Below, one piece after another: positions 19,305 through 27,517 of a stretch of 64,000 nucleotides of DNA; the first letter of the stretch is position 1, and each line of letters begins with the position of its first letter. The DNA lies in the NCBI GenBank assembly GCA_002708765.1, contig PAPD01000018.1, forward strand, positions 85,693-149,692. Reading direction: 5' to 3'. This DNA is from Gammaproteobacteria bacterium. Its GTDB lineage: Bacteria > Pseudomonadota > Gammaproteobacteria > Pseudomonadales > Azotimanducaceae. The notes beneath the pieces are model-generated. The model made no database searches and was not told the origin of the DNA. It saw only the letters and a program-made list of their open reading frames with translations. Both the position numbers and the translations under genes were made by a program.

Positions 19305-20702
19305 GTGAATAAAGATATGACAAAACCATGGCAGGGAAGATTCACTGAAAAAACAGATCAATTCGTGGAAGAGTTTACCGCATCAATTAAATTTGATTAT
19401 GTACTCGCGCCCTACGATATTAAATGTTCTTTAGCTCATGCTGAAATGCTCACATCTAAAGATATCCTTTCAAAAAAGGAATTCGAAATTCTCAAAGAGG
19501 GGTTGAACAGTATAGACGAGGATTTAAAGCAGAATAAAATTGATTGGTCCGTTCAGCTTGAAGACATTCATATGAATATTGAAAATGAACTGATAAAGAG
19601 AGTAGGAGAAATAGGAAAAAAACTTCATACTGGAAGATCAAGAAACGATCAAGTAGCAACCGATCTGCGTCTATATTTGAGAGACATTATAGATGAGGTT
19701 TGTGCCGAGCTCAGCGTGCTTCAAAAGAATATCTTGGAATTAGCGAAAAACGAAATTTACACTATTTTCCCAGGGCTTACTCATCTGCAAATTGCTCAAC
19801 CTATATCTTTTGCTCACCATATGATGGCATGGTTTGAAATGATAGATAGAGACTTCGAGCGATTCACAGAATTCAGAAAAAGGGTAAATGTATTACCCTT
19901 AGGATCTGCGGCGTTAGCAGGCACCTCATACAATATTAATAGAAAACTTACCGCCGATTTGCTCGGATTCGAAGCGATTTCCAAGAACTCGGTAGACGCT
20001 GTGAGTGACAGAGATTTCGTAATCGAATTCTGTTCTATTTCTAGTCTACTGATGATGCATTTTTCCCGATGGGCGGAAGAACTTATTATATGGACCACAC
20101 CACAATATGATTTTGTCTCGCTTCCAGATAAATTTTGCACTGGCTCCTCAATTATGCCTCAGAAAAAAAATCCTGATGTTCCGGAACTTGTTCGAGGGAA
20201 AAGTGGCCGAGTCTTTGGCTCCCTGGTTGGTTTATTGTCACTAATGAAAGGTCAGCCACTGGCATATAATAAGGACAACCAGGAAGATAAAGAACCTATA
20301 TTCGACACTGCTAATACAATAATTAGCTGCATTAAAGCCTTTGTTCTTTTGATCCCAGAGATATCTCTTAATAGAGAAAAAATGTTGGAAGCCGCTGGAC
20401 AAGGTTTTGCCACGGCTACTGATTTAGCAGACTATCTTACAAAAAAAGGGGTCCCGTTTAGAGATTCTCACGAAATAGTTGGAAAAATCGTACAAAAAGC
20501 AATTGAGCTAGATTACCAACTAACAGAATTCAGTTTGGAAATGTTTCGAGAACATTGTCATTTAATAGATAAAGATATTTTCGAGGTTCTTTCACCAGAA
20601 GGATCAATATCTTCTAGAACTAGTTACGGTGGAACCGCTCCTGCCCAGATAGAAAGGTCAATTGATGAAGCCAGTGAGTCTATAAAAAGCCGGAGAATAT
20701 AA
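19305..20702 (+). CDS. argH: argininosuccinate lyase
   Basis: 465 residues, the usual length. It cleaves argininosuccinate to arginine and fumarate, the last step of arginine synthesis. Family signatures: KPWQGRF at the N terminus, HTGRSRNDQVATD (about 109-121), and the fumarase-superfamily signature GSSIMPQKKNPDVPE (about 281-295) carrying the catalytic-loop serine. The frame opens with GTG at 19305; ATG at 19317 (MTKPWQGRF) is an alternative and fits family start sites well. The adjacent dyad at 19261-19280 probably controls it. Confidence 0.97.
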   Translation: MNKDMTKPWQGRFTEKTDQFVEEFTASIKFDYVLAPYDIKCSLAHAEMLTSKDILSKKEFEILKEGLNSIDEDLKQNKIDWSVQLEDIHMNIENELIKRVGEIGKKLHTGRSRNDQVATDLRLYLRDIIDEVCAELSVLQKNILELAKNEIYTIFPGLTHLQIAQPISFAHHMMAWFEMIDRDFERFTEFRKRVNVLPLGSAALAGTSYNINRKLTADLLGFEAISKNSVDAVSDRDFVIEFCSISSLLMMHFSRWAEELIIWTTPQYDFVSLPDKFCTGSSIMPQKKNPDVPELVRGKSGRVFGSLVGLLSLMKGQPLAYNKDNQEDKEPIFDTANTIISCIKAFVLLIPEISLNREKMLEAAGQGFATATDLADYLTKKGVPFRDSHEIVGKIVQKAIELDYQLTEFSLEMFREHCHLIDKDIFEVLSPEGSISSRTSYGGTAPAQIERSIDEASESIKSRRI

Positions 20703-20836
20703 CTAAGCCTCTTATTTCTAGTTAATTGGGGACGTTTTAAGTGGATAGAAAATGATCAATCGATTTAGGACTAAGTTATTTCTTGAGAATGATAAGTCTC
20801 AGTATAATTTGATAACAGTCAGGAGACCTTAAAAAA

Positions 20837-20992
20837 GTGAGACTAACGCGCCTATCGATATTTGCAATAATCTTGACAATAGTCTCATGCGGACAAAGTG
20901 GTCCGCTTTACTTGCCAGAGGAAGTTCGATCAGTGAAAAATGTATGGGAATATGATGAGAGCGGATTGATCTCGGAATTTTGCTATGTTTAG
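20837..20992 (+). CDS. lptM: small lipoprotein LptM (YifL-like)
   Basis: A 51-residue protein started by GTG. A short signal peptide ends in a lipobox, LTIVSCGQSG, and the mature part begins CGQSGPLYLPE, the hallmark of LptM (E. coli YifL has CGLKGPLYFP). LptM assists maturation of the LptDE lipopolysaccharide translocon. The position directly before lysA is conserved in gammaproteobacteria. Its stop overlaps the lysA start by 8 bp, so translation is probably coupled. The ribosome-binding site is AGGAGACC at 20821-20828, with GTG 9 nt beyond. Confidence 0.85.
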   Translation: MRLTRLSIFAIILTIVSCGQSGPLYLPEEVRSVKNVWEYDESGLISEFCYV

Positions 20993-22229
20993 CAGGAAAG
21001 CGAAACGTCTTCATCTAGAAAACGTCTCTCTAGAGAAATTAGCTGAAATATATGGAACTCCGTCTTTCATATACTCGGAAAGTAAAATAATTGAAAATTT
21101 CCTGGAGATAAAAAACGCTTTTTCCTCAAACCCTGTTGAGATTTGTTTCTCTGTAAAATCCAACTCCAACCTGGCTATACTGCAAGTTCTCGCTAATCAA
21201 GGAGCGGGGTTTGACATTGTGTCAGGTGGCGAATTAGCACGTGTATTAAAGGCAGGAGGAGACCCGAAAAAGATCGTTTTTTCTGGAGTAGGGAAGCAAA
21301 AATGGGAAATCCTTGAAGCGCTAAAAGCTAATATTCTTTGTTTTAACGTGGAATCATCGTCAGAACTAAAAAAAATTTCTAGTCTATGTCAAGAATACGG
21401 GTACATAGCACCGATTTCTTTTCGAGTTAACCCCGACATAGATCCTAAAACTCATCCATACATTTCCACTGGGCTAAAGGAAAATAAGTTCGGAATACCT
21501 ATTAACATAGCGATGGAACTTTGCAACGACGCACATCAAGACTCAAACCTAAGAATAGTTGGTCTAGATTGTCATATTGGCTCTCAGATAACAGAAATCG
21601 AGCCATTTTTGTCAGCACTGCAAATTCTAATAGATCTTGTTGGAGTGTTATCAAAAAAGGGCATAACCTTATCTCATATCGATATCGGTGGCGGTATTGG
21701 GATAAGATACAAAAACGAATCCGTTATTAAATGGAATACGTTCGCTAAGAAAATTAGCACGTTAATGAGAAACACCTCTCAACAGTTAATTCTTGAACCC
21801 GGCAGATCCATTGTCGGTGACGCAGGGCTGCTTCTTACTAGAGTAGACCTCTTGAAAAAAAATGGGGGGAAAAATTTTGCGGTTGTTGATGCCGCGATGA
21901 ATGACCTACTAAGACCCGCGCTATACCAATCCTGGCACGAGGTGATAGCCATTCGGGAGGATGAAAATGAAAACAAAGCAGAGTGGGAAATAGTAGGACC
22001 AATTTGCGAGACAGGAGACTTTCTGGCAAAGGGAAGGTTACTAGCGCTTAACGAAGGGGACCTTGTTGCTATCCTAGATTGCGGTGCTTACGGATTCTGC
22101 ATGAGCTCAAACTACAACTCAAGACCGAGGGCTGCCGAAATTTTGGTAACCAAAAACAAGCACCTTTGTATTCGGAAAAGAGAACAAGTTTCAGATCTTT
22201 TCCATTTAGAAACTCTTAAGCCGAGTTGA
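20985..22229 (+). CDS. lysA: diaminopimelate decarboxylase
   Basis: 414 residues of the fold-type III PLP decarboxylases. It converts meso-diaminopimelate to lysine. The PLP lysine lies in CFSVKSNSNLAIL (about 51-63). HIGSQI (about 197), the phosphate-binding IGGGIG (about 235) and EPGRS (about 270) are visible, and the catalytic cysteine is in VGPICETGD (about 340). A Tyr in GAYGFCMSSNYNSRPR contacts PLP. It is followed by dapF 9 bp later, giving an lptM-lysA-dapF lysine/peptidoglycan unit. Confidence 0.97.
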   Translation: MFSRKAKRLHLENVSLEKLAEIYGTPSFIYSESKIIENFLEIKNAFSSNPVEICFSVKSNSNLAILQVLANQGAGFDIVSGGELARVLKAGGDPKKIVFSGVGKQKWEILEALKANILCFNVESSSELKKISSLCQEYGYIAPISFRVNPDIDPKTHPYISTGLKENKFGIPINIAMELCNDAHQDSNLRIVGLDCHIGSQITEIEPFLSALQILIDLVGVLSKKGITLSHIDIGGGIGIRYKNESVIKWNTFAKKISTLMRNTSQQLILEPGRSIVGDAGLLLTRVDLLKKNGGKNFAVVDAAMNDLLRPALYQSWHEVIAIREDENENKAEWEIVGPICETGDFLAKGRLLALNEGDLVAILDCGAYGFCMSSNYNSRPRAAEILVTKNKHLCIRKREQVSDLFHLETLKPS

Positions 22230-22238
22230 CAGCAAAGA

Positions 22239-23072
22239 ATGTCTATTAGATTTTCAAAAATGCATGGACTTGGGAACGACTTCGTAATAATCGATTTAAT
22301 TTCACAAACGTGGGAAATAAGAACAGAAAACGTAATAAAACTCTCGGATAGAAAAACAGGGATCGGGTTCGATCAGCTACTTACAGTAAGTCCTCCAAAA
22401 AACCCTGAGCTAGATTTTCTCTACAGAATATATAACGCTGACGGAAGCGAGGCAGAGCAATGCGGGAACGGAGCACGATGTTTGTTGAAATTTGTTCTAG
22501 ATCATAGATTGACATTCAAAAAAAAGATAAGGCTCGAAACCAAACGAAGACCAATAACTTGTGTCCTAGAAGATAACGGGCAAATAACAGTGGACATGGG
22601 CGAACCACAATTCAAGCCAAAGCAGATCCCACAGCTAGCCGATACAGAAGAAGAATACTATCTGGAACTGAAGGAGATAGAAAAACGCCTTGTTTTAACA
22701 ACAGTAAACCTAGGAAATCCTCATGCGGTTATCGAGGTGACAGAAATAGAAAACTATCCGGTGGAAAAATATGGATCTATAGTAAGTACTCATAGTACTT
22801 TTCCTGAGGGCATAAATGTTGGGTTCATGGAAGTAGTATCGAGCGATCGCATTAAACTAAGGGTATTCGAAAGAGGAGTAGGGGAAACGAGCTCTTGTGG
22901 GACCGCAGCTTGTGCCGCTGTAGCCTCCGGAATCAAGCGCGGAAAATTAAAGCCAGAGGTAGTAGTAGATCAAATAGGGGGGGAGCTTAAGATTAAGTGG
23001 TTCGGATCCGAAAGCCCTTTAATGATGACTGGACCGGCGAGCAACGTATATGAGGGCGAGATCGACATATGA
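22239..23072 (+). CDS. dapF: diaminopimelate epimerase
   Basis: 277 residues. It interconverts LL- and meso-diaminopimelate without a cofactor, using two cysteines. The first is in NADGSEAEQCGNGARC (about 64-79) and the second in GETSSCGTAACA (about 215-226). The N terminus MSIRFSKMHGLGNDFVIID is diagnostic. The last bases overlap the start of the DUF484 gene (ATGA). A G7 run at 22977-22983 is read in frame. Confidence 0.97.
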   Translation: MSIRFSKMHGLGNDFVIIDLISQTWEIRTENVIKLSDRKTGIGFDQLLTVSPPKNPELDFLYRIYNADGSEAEQCGNGARCLLKFVLDHRLTFKKKIRLETKRRPITCVLEDNGQITVDMGEPQFKPKQIPQLADTEEEYYLELKEIEKRLVLTTVNLGNPHAVIEVTEIENYPVEKYGSIVSTHSTFPEGINVGFMEVVSSDRIKLRVFERGVGETSSCGTAACAAVASGIKRGKLKPEVVVDQIGGELKIKWFGSESPLMMTGPASNVYEGEIDI

Positions 23073-23740
23073 AAAATACTTTAAGCGAAAAAGAAGTGTC
23101 TGATTTTCTAATCCGCAATCCGGAATTCTTTCAAAAAAAGGAATTTCTTTTAAGGAAATTGAAAATTCCCCATAAGGAAAAGGGAACTATATCACTGATA
23201 GAAAAACAGCTAGAAATAAGCAGACAACGAGAAGAAGAAGGAAGAAAGAAAATTAGCCAATTTCTTTCAAATGCAAAATCAAATACAGAGATCTTCAAAA
23301 AAAGTAAACTCTTTTTGACAATGTTAATAGAAGCTGAAACTTCTGAACAATTCTTTCAGGCTCTAAAAAGAGGGGTAATTAAGCATCTTGGATGCACCTA
23401 CTCGTTAATTATATTTGGGTCTAAATCGAAGACAATAAATCAATCGACCAAGATAATAGAGAAAAATTCGTTGAGCAAATCTGGAAAAGGCTTCTTGAAA
23501 AATAAAGGTCCAAGATTGGGGATTCTGAGTACGGAAGAAATCGCTGAGTTTTTTAAAGAAAAAGATAGAAAGCAGAAATCATTCGCTGTAATACCGATAA
23601 AGAGAAAGCAAAAACCGATCGCTCTTTTTATACTGGGGCACAAGAGTAAGAAATTTTTTGATGAGGGAAAAGAAACAATTTTCCTCGAGTTTATTGGGGA
23701 TGCACTTTCAGTATTAGTTCCCAAATACTTGGCGAAATGA
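23069..23740 (+). CDS. DUF484 family protein
   Basis: 223 residues, overlapping dapF by 4 bp. The N terminus, with EKEVSDFLIRNPEFFQKKEFLLRKLKIPH, is the diagnostic DUF484 segment. A coiled-coil helix (about 48-75) and a GAF-like C-terminal domain (about 80-220) follow. The family lies between dapF and xerC in many gammaproteobacteria (YigA in E. coli). Its biochemical role is unknown; the GAF-like fold suggests a sensory or scaffolding role, which is inference. Confidence 0.85.
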   Translation: MKNTLSEKEVSDFLIRNPEFFQKKEFLLRKLKIPHKEKGTISLIEKQLEISRQREEEGRKKISQFLSNAKSNTEIFKKSKLFLTMLIEAETSEQFFQALKRGVIKHLGCTYSLIIFGSKSKTINQSTKIIEKNSLSKSGKGFLKNKGPRLGILSTEEIAEFFKEKDRKQKSFAVIPIKRKQKPIALFILGHKSKKFFDEGKETIFLEFIGDALSVLVPKYLAK

Positions 23741-23744
23741 AATC

Positions 23745-24674
23745 GTGATTGCTGACCGGAATCATAAAACAATGAAGATTGATTTATTTCTCGAGTATCT
23801 ATCTAGTGAAAAACGTCTATCACCGAATACCATCTTAAACTATCAGCAAGATCTGGGAGCGCTAAGAAGATATCTAGAGAAGGAAGAAGACGGTCCAATT
23901 GAAAATATAACTACAAGCAGAATTCAGAACTTTATATCAGAGAATATAAAGAATGGCTTAGCACCAAGATCAACTCAACGAAAACTATCTTCTATTCGAG
24001 CTTTTTTTCTATTTCTTCAAAAAAAGGGATACAAAAGAGATAATCCTGCAAAGGAAGCAATAGCCCCTAAAAGTCAGGCGAAACTTCCCACACCAATTGA
24101 TCCTGATCAGCTCAAGAGTATTCTTGAAAAGAAAGTATCTGGATTTTACCAGGTAAGAGACAAAGCTATACTAGAGTTGTTTTACTCTTCAGGACTCAGA
24201 CTTACCGAGTTAATCCAAGTAGATCTCTCTGATATTTCGCTAACCGAATCTTCACTAAGAGTAATCGGAAAAGGAAGTAAGGAAAGAATTTTACCGGTAG
24301 GAAGCAAAGCATTGCGAGCAATACAAGAATGGCTACCTCTTAGAACAACTATCCTTGAAAAGCTTAAAACAAATGCTACATGCCTTTTCTTAAGCAATAG
24401 AGGAAAACGGATCAGCAAAAGAAATGTGCAAAAAAGGGTTCGGATCTGGGCGGCAAGAAATGGAATTTCCGAAAAAATTTATCCCCATAAACTTAGACAC
24501 TCTTTTGCAAGTCATCTATTAGAATCAAGTCAGGATTTGCGAGCAATACAAGAGCTTTTAGGGCATTCGGATATAGGTACAACTCAGATATATACCCACC
24601 TGGACTTTCAGCATCTCAGCAAAGTTTACGACAGAACCCACCCTAGGGCGGGGAACCATCAAAAAGATGATTAA
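23745..24674 (+). CDS. xerC: site-specific tyrosine recombinase XerC
   Basis: 309 residues. It resolves chromosome dimers at dif together with XerD. The SAM-like N-terminal domain (about 12-95) carries LSPNTILNYQQDL. The catalytic set is Arg in SSGLRLTEL (about 150), Lys in GKGSKER (about 175), His and Arg in HKLRHSFASHLL (about 252-263), His in LGHSDI (about 278) and Tyr in IYTHLDF (about 287). It follows dapF-DUF484, the usual xerC context. The GTG at 23745 gives the longest form; ATG at 23772 (MKIDLFLEYL) is more like family N termini. Confidence 0.94.
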   Translation: MIADRNHKTMKIDLFLEYLSSEKRLSPNTILNYQQDLGALRRYLEKEEDGPIENITTSRIQNFISENIKNGLAPRSTQRKLSSIRAFFLFLQKKGYKRDNPAKEAIAPKSQAKLPTPIDPDQLKSILEKKVSGFYQVRDKAILELFYSSGLRLTELIQVDLSDISLTESSLRVIGKGSKERILPVGSKALRAIQEWLPLRTTILEKLKTNATCLFLSNRGKRISKRNVQKRVRIWAARNGISEKIYPHKLRHSFASHLLESSQDLRAIQELLGHSDIGTTQIYTHLDFQHLSKVYDRTHPRAGNHQKDD

Positions 24675-25374
24675 AGTAATCGCATTTGATTTAGATGACA
24701 CCTTATGGAGTGTAGAACCTGTAATTAAAAAAGCTGAGGGGAAAATTACAAGCTGGGTGTCTAGAAAATTTCCGGATTTAGTCCTTAACCCTAGAGAAAT
24801 AGCAACCCATCGTAGTGAAATTCTTAGAAAAGAACCAGAACTAGGCTTTCGATATACTGAACTGAGGCGACGTATCCTTGAAGAGATTTTTAGCGGATAT
24901 ACAAAAAGCTCCCAAGACGCGGAGTCACTTAGCCACCAAGCGATGGCAGTATTTATAAAGGCGAGAAACGAAGTGGAATACTATCCAGGCGTAGAAGCAA
25001 CTCTTGCTGATTTATCAAAGAAATTTTTACTCGGGACGCTGAGCAATGGTAACGCTAATGTTAAAAAGATGAAGATTTCAAAATACTTCGATTTTTCTTT
25101 CTCCGCGGAGGATGTGGGTGCACCAAAGCCAGAACCAGAATTGTTTTTCAGAGCTCTTCAACATACTGGTTTAGCTGGAAGGGAAATAGTCTATGTAGGT
25201 GACGATCCAATAAATGACGTTGACGGAGCAAAAAATGCCGGACTACTTGCCATCTGGAAAAAAAAAGGCGAAACGGCTTCTTGGGGGGTAACTAACCCTG
25301 ATGCAACAATTAGCCAGATCAATGAATTACCTAACGTTATCGATGAACTTAATCTGCTACAAAAGAGCGAATAA
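24667..25374 (+). CDS. yigB: HAD-family phosphatase, YigB-like (FMN/5-amino-6-(5-phosphoribitylamino)uracil phosphatase)
   Basis: 235 residues; E. coli YigB has 238. HAD motif I is AFDLDDTLW (residues 6-14), motif II GTLSNGN (about 125-131), motif III KPEPELFFRAL and motif IV YVGDDPINDVDGAKNAGL (about 178-195). YigB dephosphorylates FMN and a riboflavin precursor. The xerC-yigB neighbourhood is conserved with E. coli. Its start overlaps the xerC stop by 8 bp. Its 3' end overlaps the 3' end of thrC, on the other strand, by 26 bp. Confidence 0.87.
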   Translation: MIKVIAFDLDDTLWSVEPVIKKAEGKITSWVSRKFPDLVLNPREIATHRSEILRKEPELGFRYTELRRRILEEIFSGYTKSSQDAESLSHQAMAVFIKARNEVEYYPGVEATLADLSKKFLLGTLSNGNANVKKMKISKYFDFSFSAEDVGAPKPEPELFFRALQHTGLAGREIVYVGDDPINDVDGAKNAGLLAIWKKKGETASWGVTNPDATISQINELPNVIDELNLLQKSE

Positions 25375-26725
25375 AGTCTTTCAACTCATCTACGTTATTA
25401 CCGATCTTCTTCTTCCTAGTAGGAAGCCCCTTCAGAGCTTCTATCGTTGGATGTTCTATCGAGGAATTAGGGAGGATTTCTGATATTAGAGATGGGAACT
25501 TTGCGGGATGTGCAGTCGCGAGACAAACAAGAGGAATTTCTGTATTCATTTTTTTAATCCCGACTTCGATCCCCACCGCCGTATGTGGGTCAGCAATATA
25601 TCCAGTAGCGTTATAGATAGATCTAATTCTGTCAGATATCTGAGCGTCGGAAGCAGAACCTGTGGAAAAAACTTCATGAAAGTTATAAGTATCTAGATTT
25701 ATTTCAGCAGAACCTGTCGTTTCAAAGCTCTCAACGAATTTCTCAAATTTCTCTCTTTCTTGCCCAAAAAAATAATAAAGGTATCTTTCAAAATTACTCG
25801 CTACTTGAATATCCATTGCCGGACTATTAGTAGAACGGACTCCAGTTTTTTTGTATAAACCAGTTTCAAAAAATCTATGTAAAATATCATTTTGATTAGT
25901 TGCTAGAATTAAGCGTTCTATCGGCAAGCCCATCTGTCTCGCGACGAACGCGGCGAATATATTTCCAAAATTTCCTGTAGGCACCGAAACTTGGAAATAG
26001 CTGGGCATTCCCAACTGGAAATAAGCGGAAAAGTAATATACGGTTTGCGCCAAAACTCTTGCCCAATTTACCGAATTTACTGCTCCTAAGTTTAATTCGG
26101 ATTTAAATGCAAGGTCTCGGAAAACCGTTTTCAAAAGGGCTTGGCAGTCATCAAAAGTGCCTTCGATCGCGATATTCTGGACATTAGATTCAGTTACGGT
26201 AGTCATTTGTCTCTCTTGAATGCTGCTAGTTCTGCCTTCGGGAAACATGATAAAGAGATTAATATTCTTCTTTCCTTTTAATCCGGCAATGGCCGCACTC
26301 CCAGTATCTCCACTTGTAGCGCCAAGCACATTAAGAGCCTGATCTTTATCCCTATTTATATACTCAAAAATATTACCTAAGAACTGGAGCGCCACATCTT
26401 TAAACGCAAGCGTAGGACCGTGAAACAGTTCCATAACATAATAGTCAGCAACTTGGACGAGAGGGGCTACCTGTTTTTCTGAAAAAGAAGAGTAGCTTTT
26501 GTTAATAATGGATCTTAGATCGCCGGAAGAAATATCATCTACAAATGGTGTCATGATTTCGAAGGCCAGGGCAGGATAACTCAGCTTTGAAAAATCTTTT
26601 AATTTAACTCCAATATGAGGAATATATTCTGGAACGATCAAACCTCCATCAGAGCTTAGCCCCATAGAAACTGCTTGACAGAACGACAGATCAGTAACTC
26701 CGCCTCTAGTACTTAAATACTTCAC
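25349..26725 (-). CDS. thrC: threonine synthase
   Basis: 458 residues, the long class found in Pseudomonas and fungi. It turns O-phosphohomoserine into threonine with PLP. The N terminus MKYLSTRGG is typical. The PLP lysine lies in GPTLAFKDVALQFLG (about 104-118), the phosphate-binding GATSGDTGSAAI near 140-151, and FPEGRTSSIQERQM near 165-178. No hom or thrB is adjacent. It sits downstream of glnK on the same strand with a 79-bp gap and may be read through from it. The tail overlaps yigB antisense by 26 bp. Confidence 0.96.
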   Translation of the reverse strand: MKYLSTRGGVTDLSFCQAVSMGLSSDGGLIVPEYIPHIGVKLKDFSKLSYPALAFEIMTPFVDDISSGDLRSIINKSYSSFSEKQVAPLVQVADYYVMELFHGPTLAFKDVALQFLGNIFEYINRDKDQALNVLGATSGDTGSAAIAGLKGKKNINLFIMFPEGRTSSIQERQMTTVTESNVQNIAIEGTFDDCQALLKTVFRDLAFKSELNLGAVNSVNWARVLAQTVYYFSAYFQLGMPSYFQVSVPTGNFGNIFAAFVARQMGLPIERLILATNQNDILHRFFETGLYKKTGVRSTNSPAMDIQVASNFERYLYYFFGQEREKFEKFVESFETTGSAEINLDTYNFHEVFSTGSASDAQISDRIRSIYNATGYIADPHTAVGIEVGIKKMNTEIPLVCLATAHPAKFPSLISEILPNSSIEHPTIEALKGLPTRKKKIGNNVDELKDFIRSFVAD

Positions 26726-26804
26726 GCGCGTGCTCTAGAGCATTGAAAACTCGGATTATCCTCAATTAGATTCCAGAGCGATAGAGGTTTAAGTAAATTT
26801 TGTT

Positions 26805-27155
<351 letters not shown>

Positions 27156-27158
27156 CTA

Positions 27159-27243
27159 CCCTTTCATCGAAGGGAAAAATAATAACAATCATAAACAGGG
27201 CTCTATAATATAGCCCCAACGTAACTATCTCCTTTAAAGGAGA
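27159..27243 (-). promoter_or_regulatory. structured leader of glnK: two hairpins and a 16-bp palindrome
   Basis: On the minus strand, reading towards glnK: a perfect 16-bp palindrome TCTCCTTTAAAGGAGA (27228-27243) around the expected transcription start, a hairpin with 5-bp stem GGGCT/AGCCC (27198-27202 and 27212-27216), and a hairpin CCCTT/AAGGG (27159-27163 and 27170-27174) just before the ribosome-binding site. No known riboswitch consensus was recognised. Confidence 0.35.
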
Positions 27244-27258
27244 GCATTACCCGTGCCA
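27244..27258 (-). promoter_or_regulatory. sigma-54 (-24/-12) promoter of glnK
   Basis: On the minus strand the sequence is TGGCAC-GGGTA-ATGC, matching TGGCAC-N5-TTGC with only one mismatch and keeping the essential GG and GC with correct spacing. It lies about 100 bp before the glnK ATG, giving a start near 27233. Two NtrC-like dyads lie upstream. Confidence 0.75.
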
Positions 27259-27320
27259 GTTTTTTTTTTAGTAATAAATACATAGATTTACGATTTTTAT
27301 TAAACAAACATTTATAGGGT

Positions 27321-27337
27321 TGCACAAATTTGGTGCT
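27321..27337 (-). promoter_or_regulatory. NtrC-like enhancer dyad 1
   Basis: TGCACA-AATTT-GGTGCT matches the NtrC consensus TGCACC-N5-GGTGCA at 10 of 12 defined bases. Its centre is about 95 bp upstream of the inferred sigma-54 start of glnK, a normal enhancer distance. Confidence 0.7.
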
Positions 27338-27362
27338 AGTTAAAACCATCTCCTCGTCACAA

Positions 27363-27379
27363 AGCACTGTTCCTGTGCA
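27363..27379 (-). promoter_or_regulatory. NtrC-like enhancer dyad 2
   Basis: AGCACT-GTTCC-TGTGCA keeps the core GCAC...GTGCA and matches 9 of 12 consensus bases. Its centre is 42 bp from dyad 1, four helical turns, as expected for two NtrC dimers bound on the same face of the DNA. Confidence 0.6.
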
Positions 27380-27410
27380 ACAGAATCACGCTCATTAAGA
27401 TCAAAAACAG

Positions 27411-27430
27411 AAATTAGATTAATCTGATTT
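27411..27430 (-). terminator. 20-bp palindrome after guaB, possible terminator
   Basis: AAATTAGATTAATCTGATTT is a 20-bp palindrome with one mismatched pair. On the minus strand, leaving guaB, it is followed by CTGTTTTTG, so it could act as the guaB terminator and keep guaB transcripts out of the glnK control region. The stem is AT-only in large part and therefore weak. Confidence 0.35.
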
Positions 27431-27517
27431 AGTAATAATCTACCTTTTTAAGTTTTAATCTTTTGCGTTGCCAATGGGCAAGAATCTTCTGTCAATAGTC
27501 TGATAAATTTCCAAACT

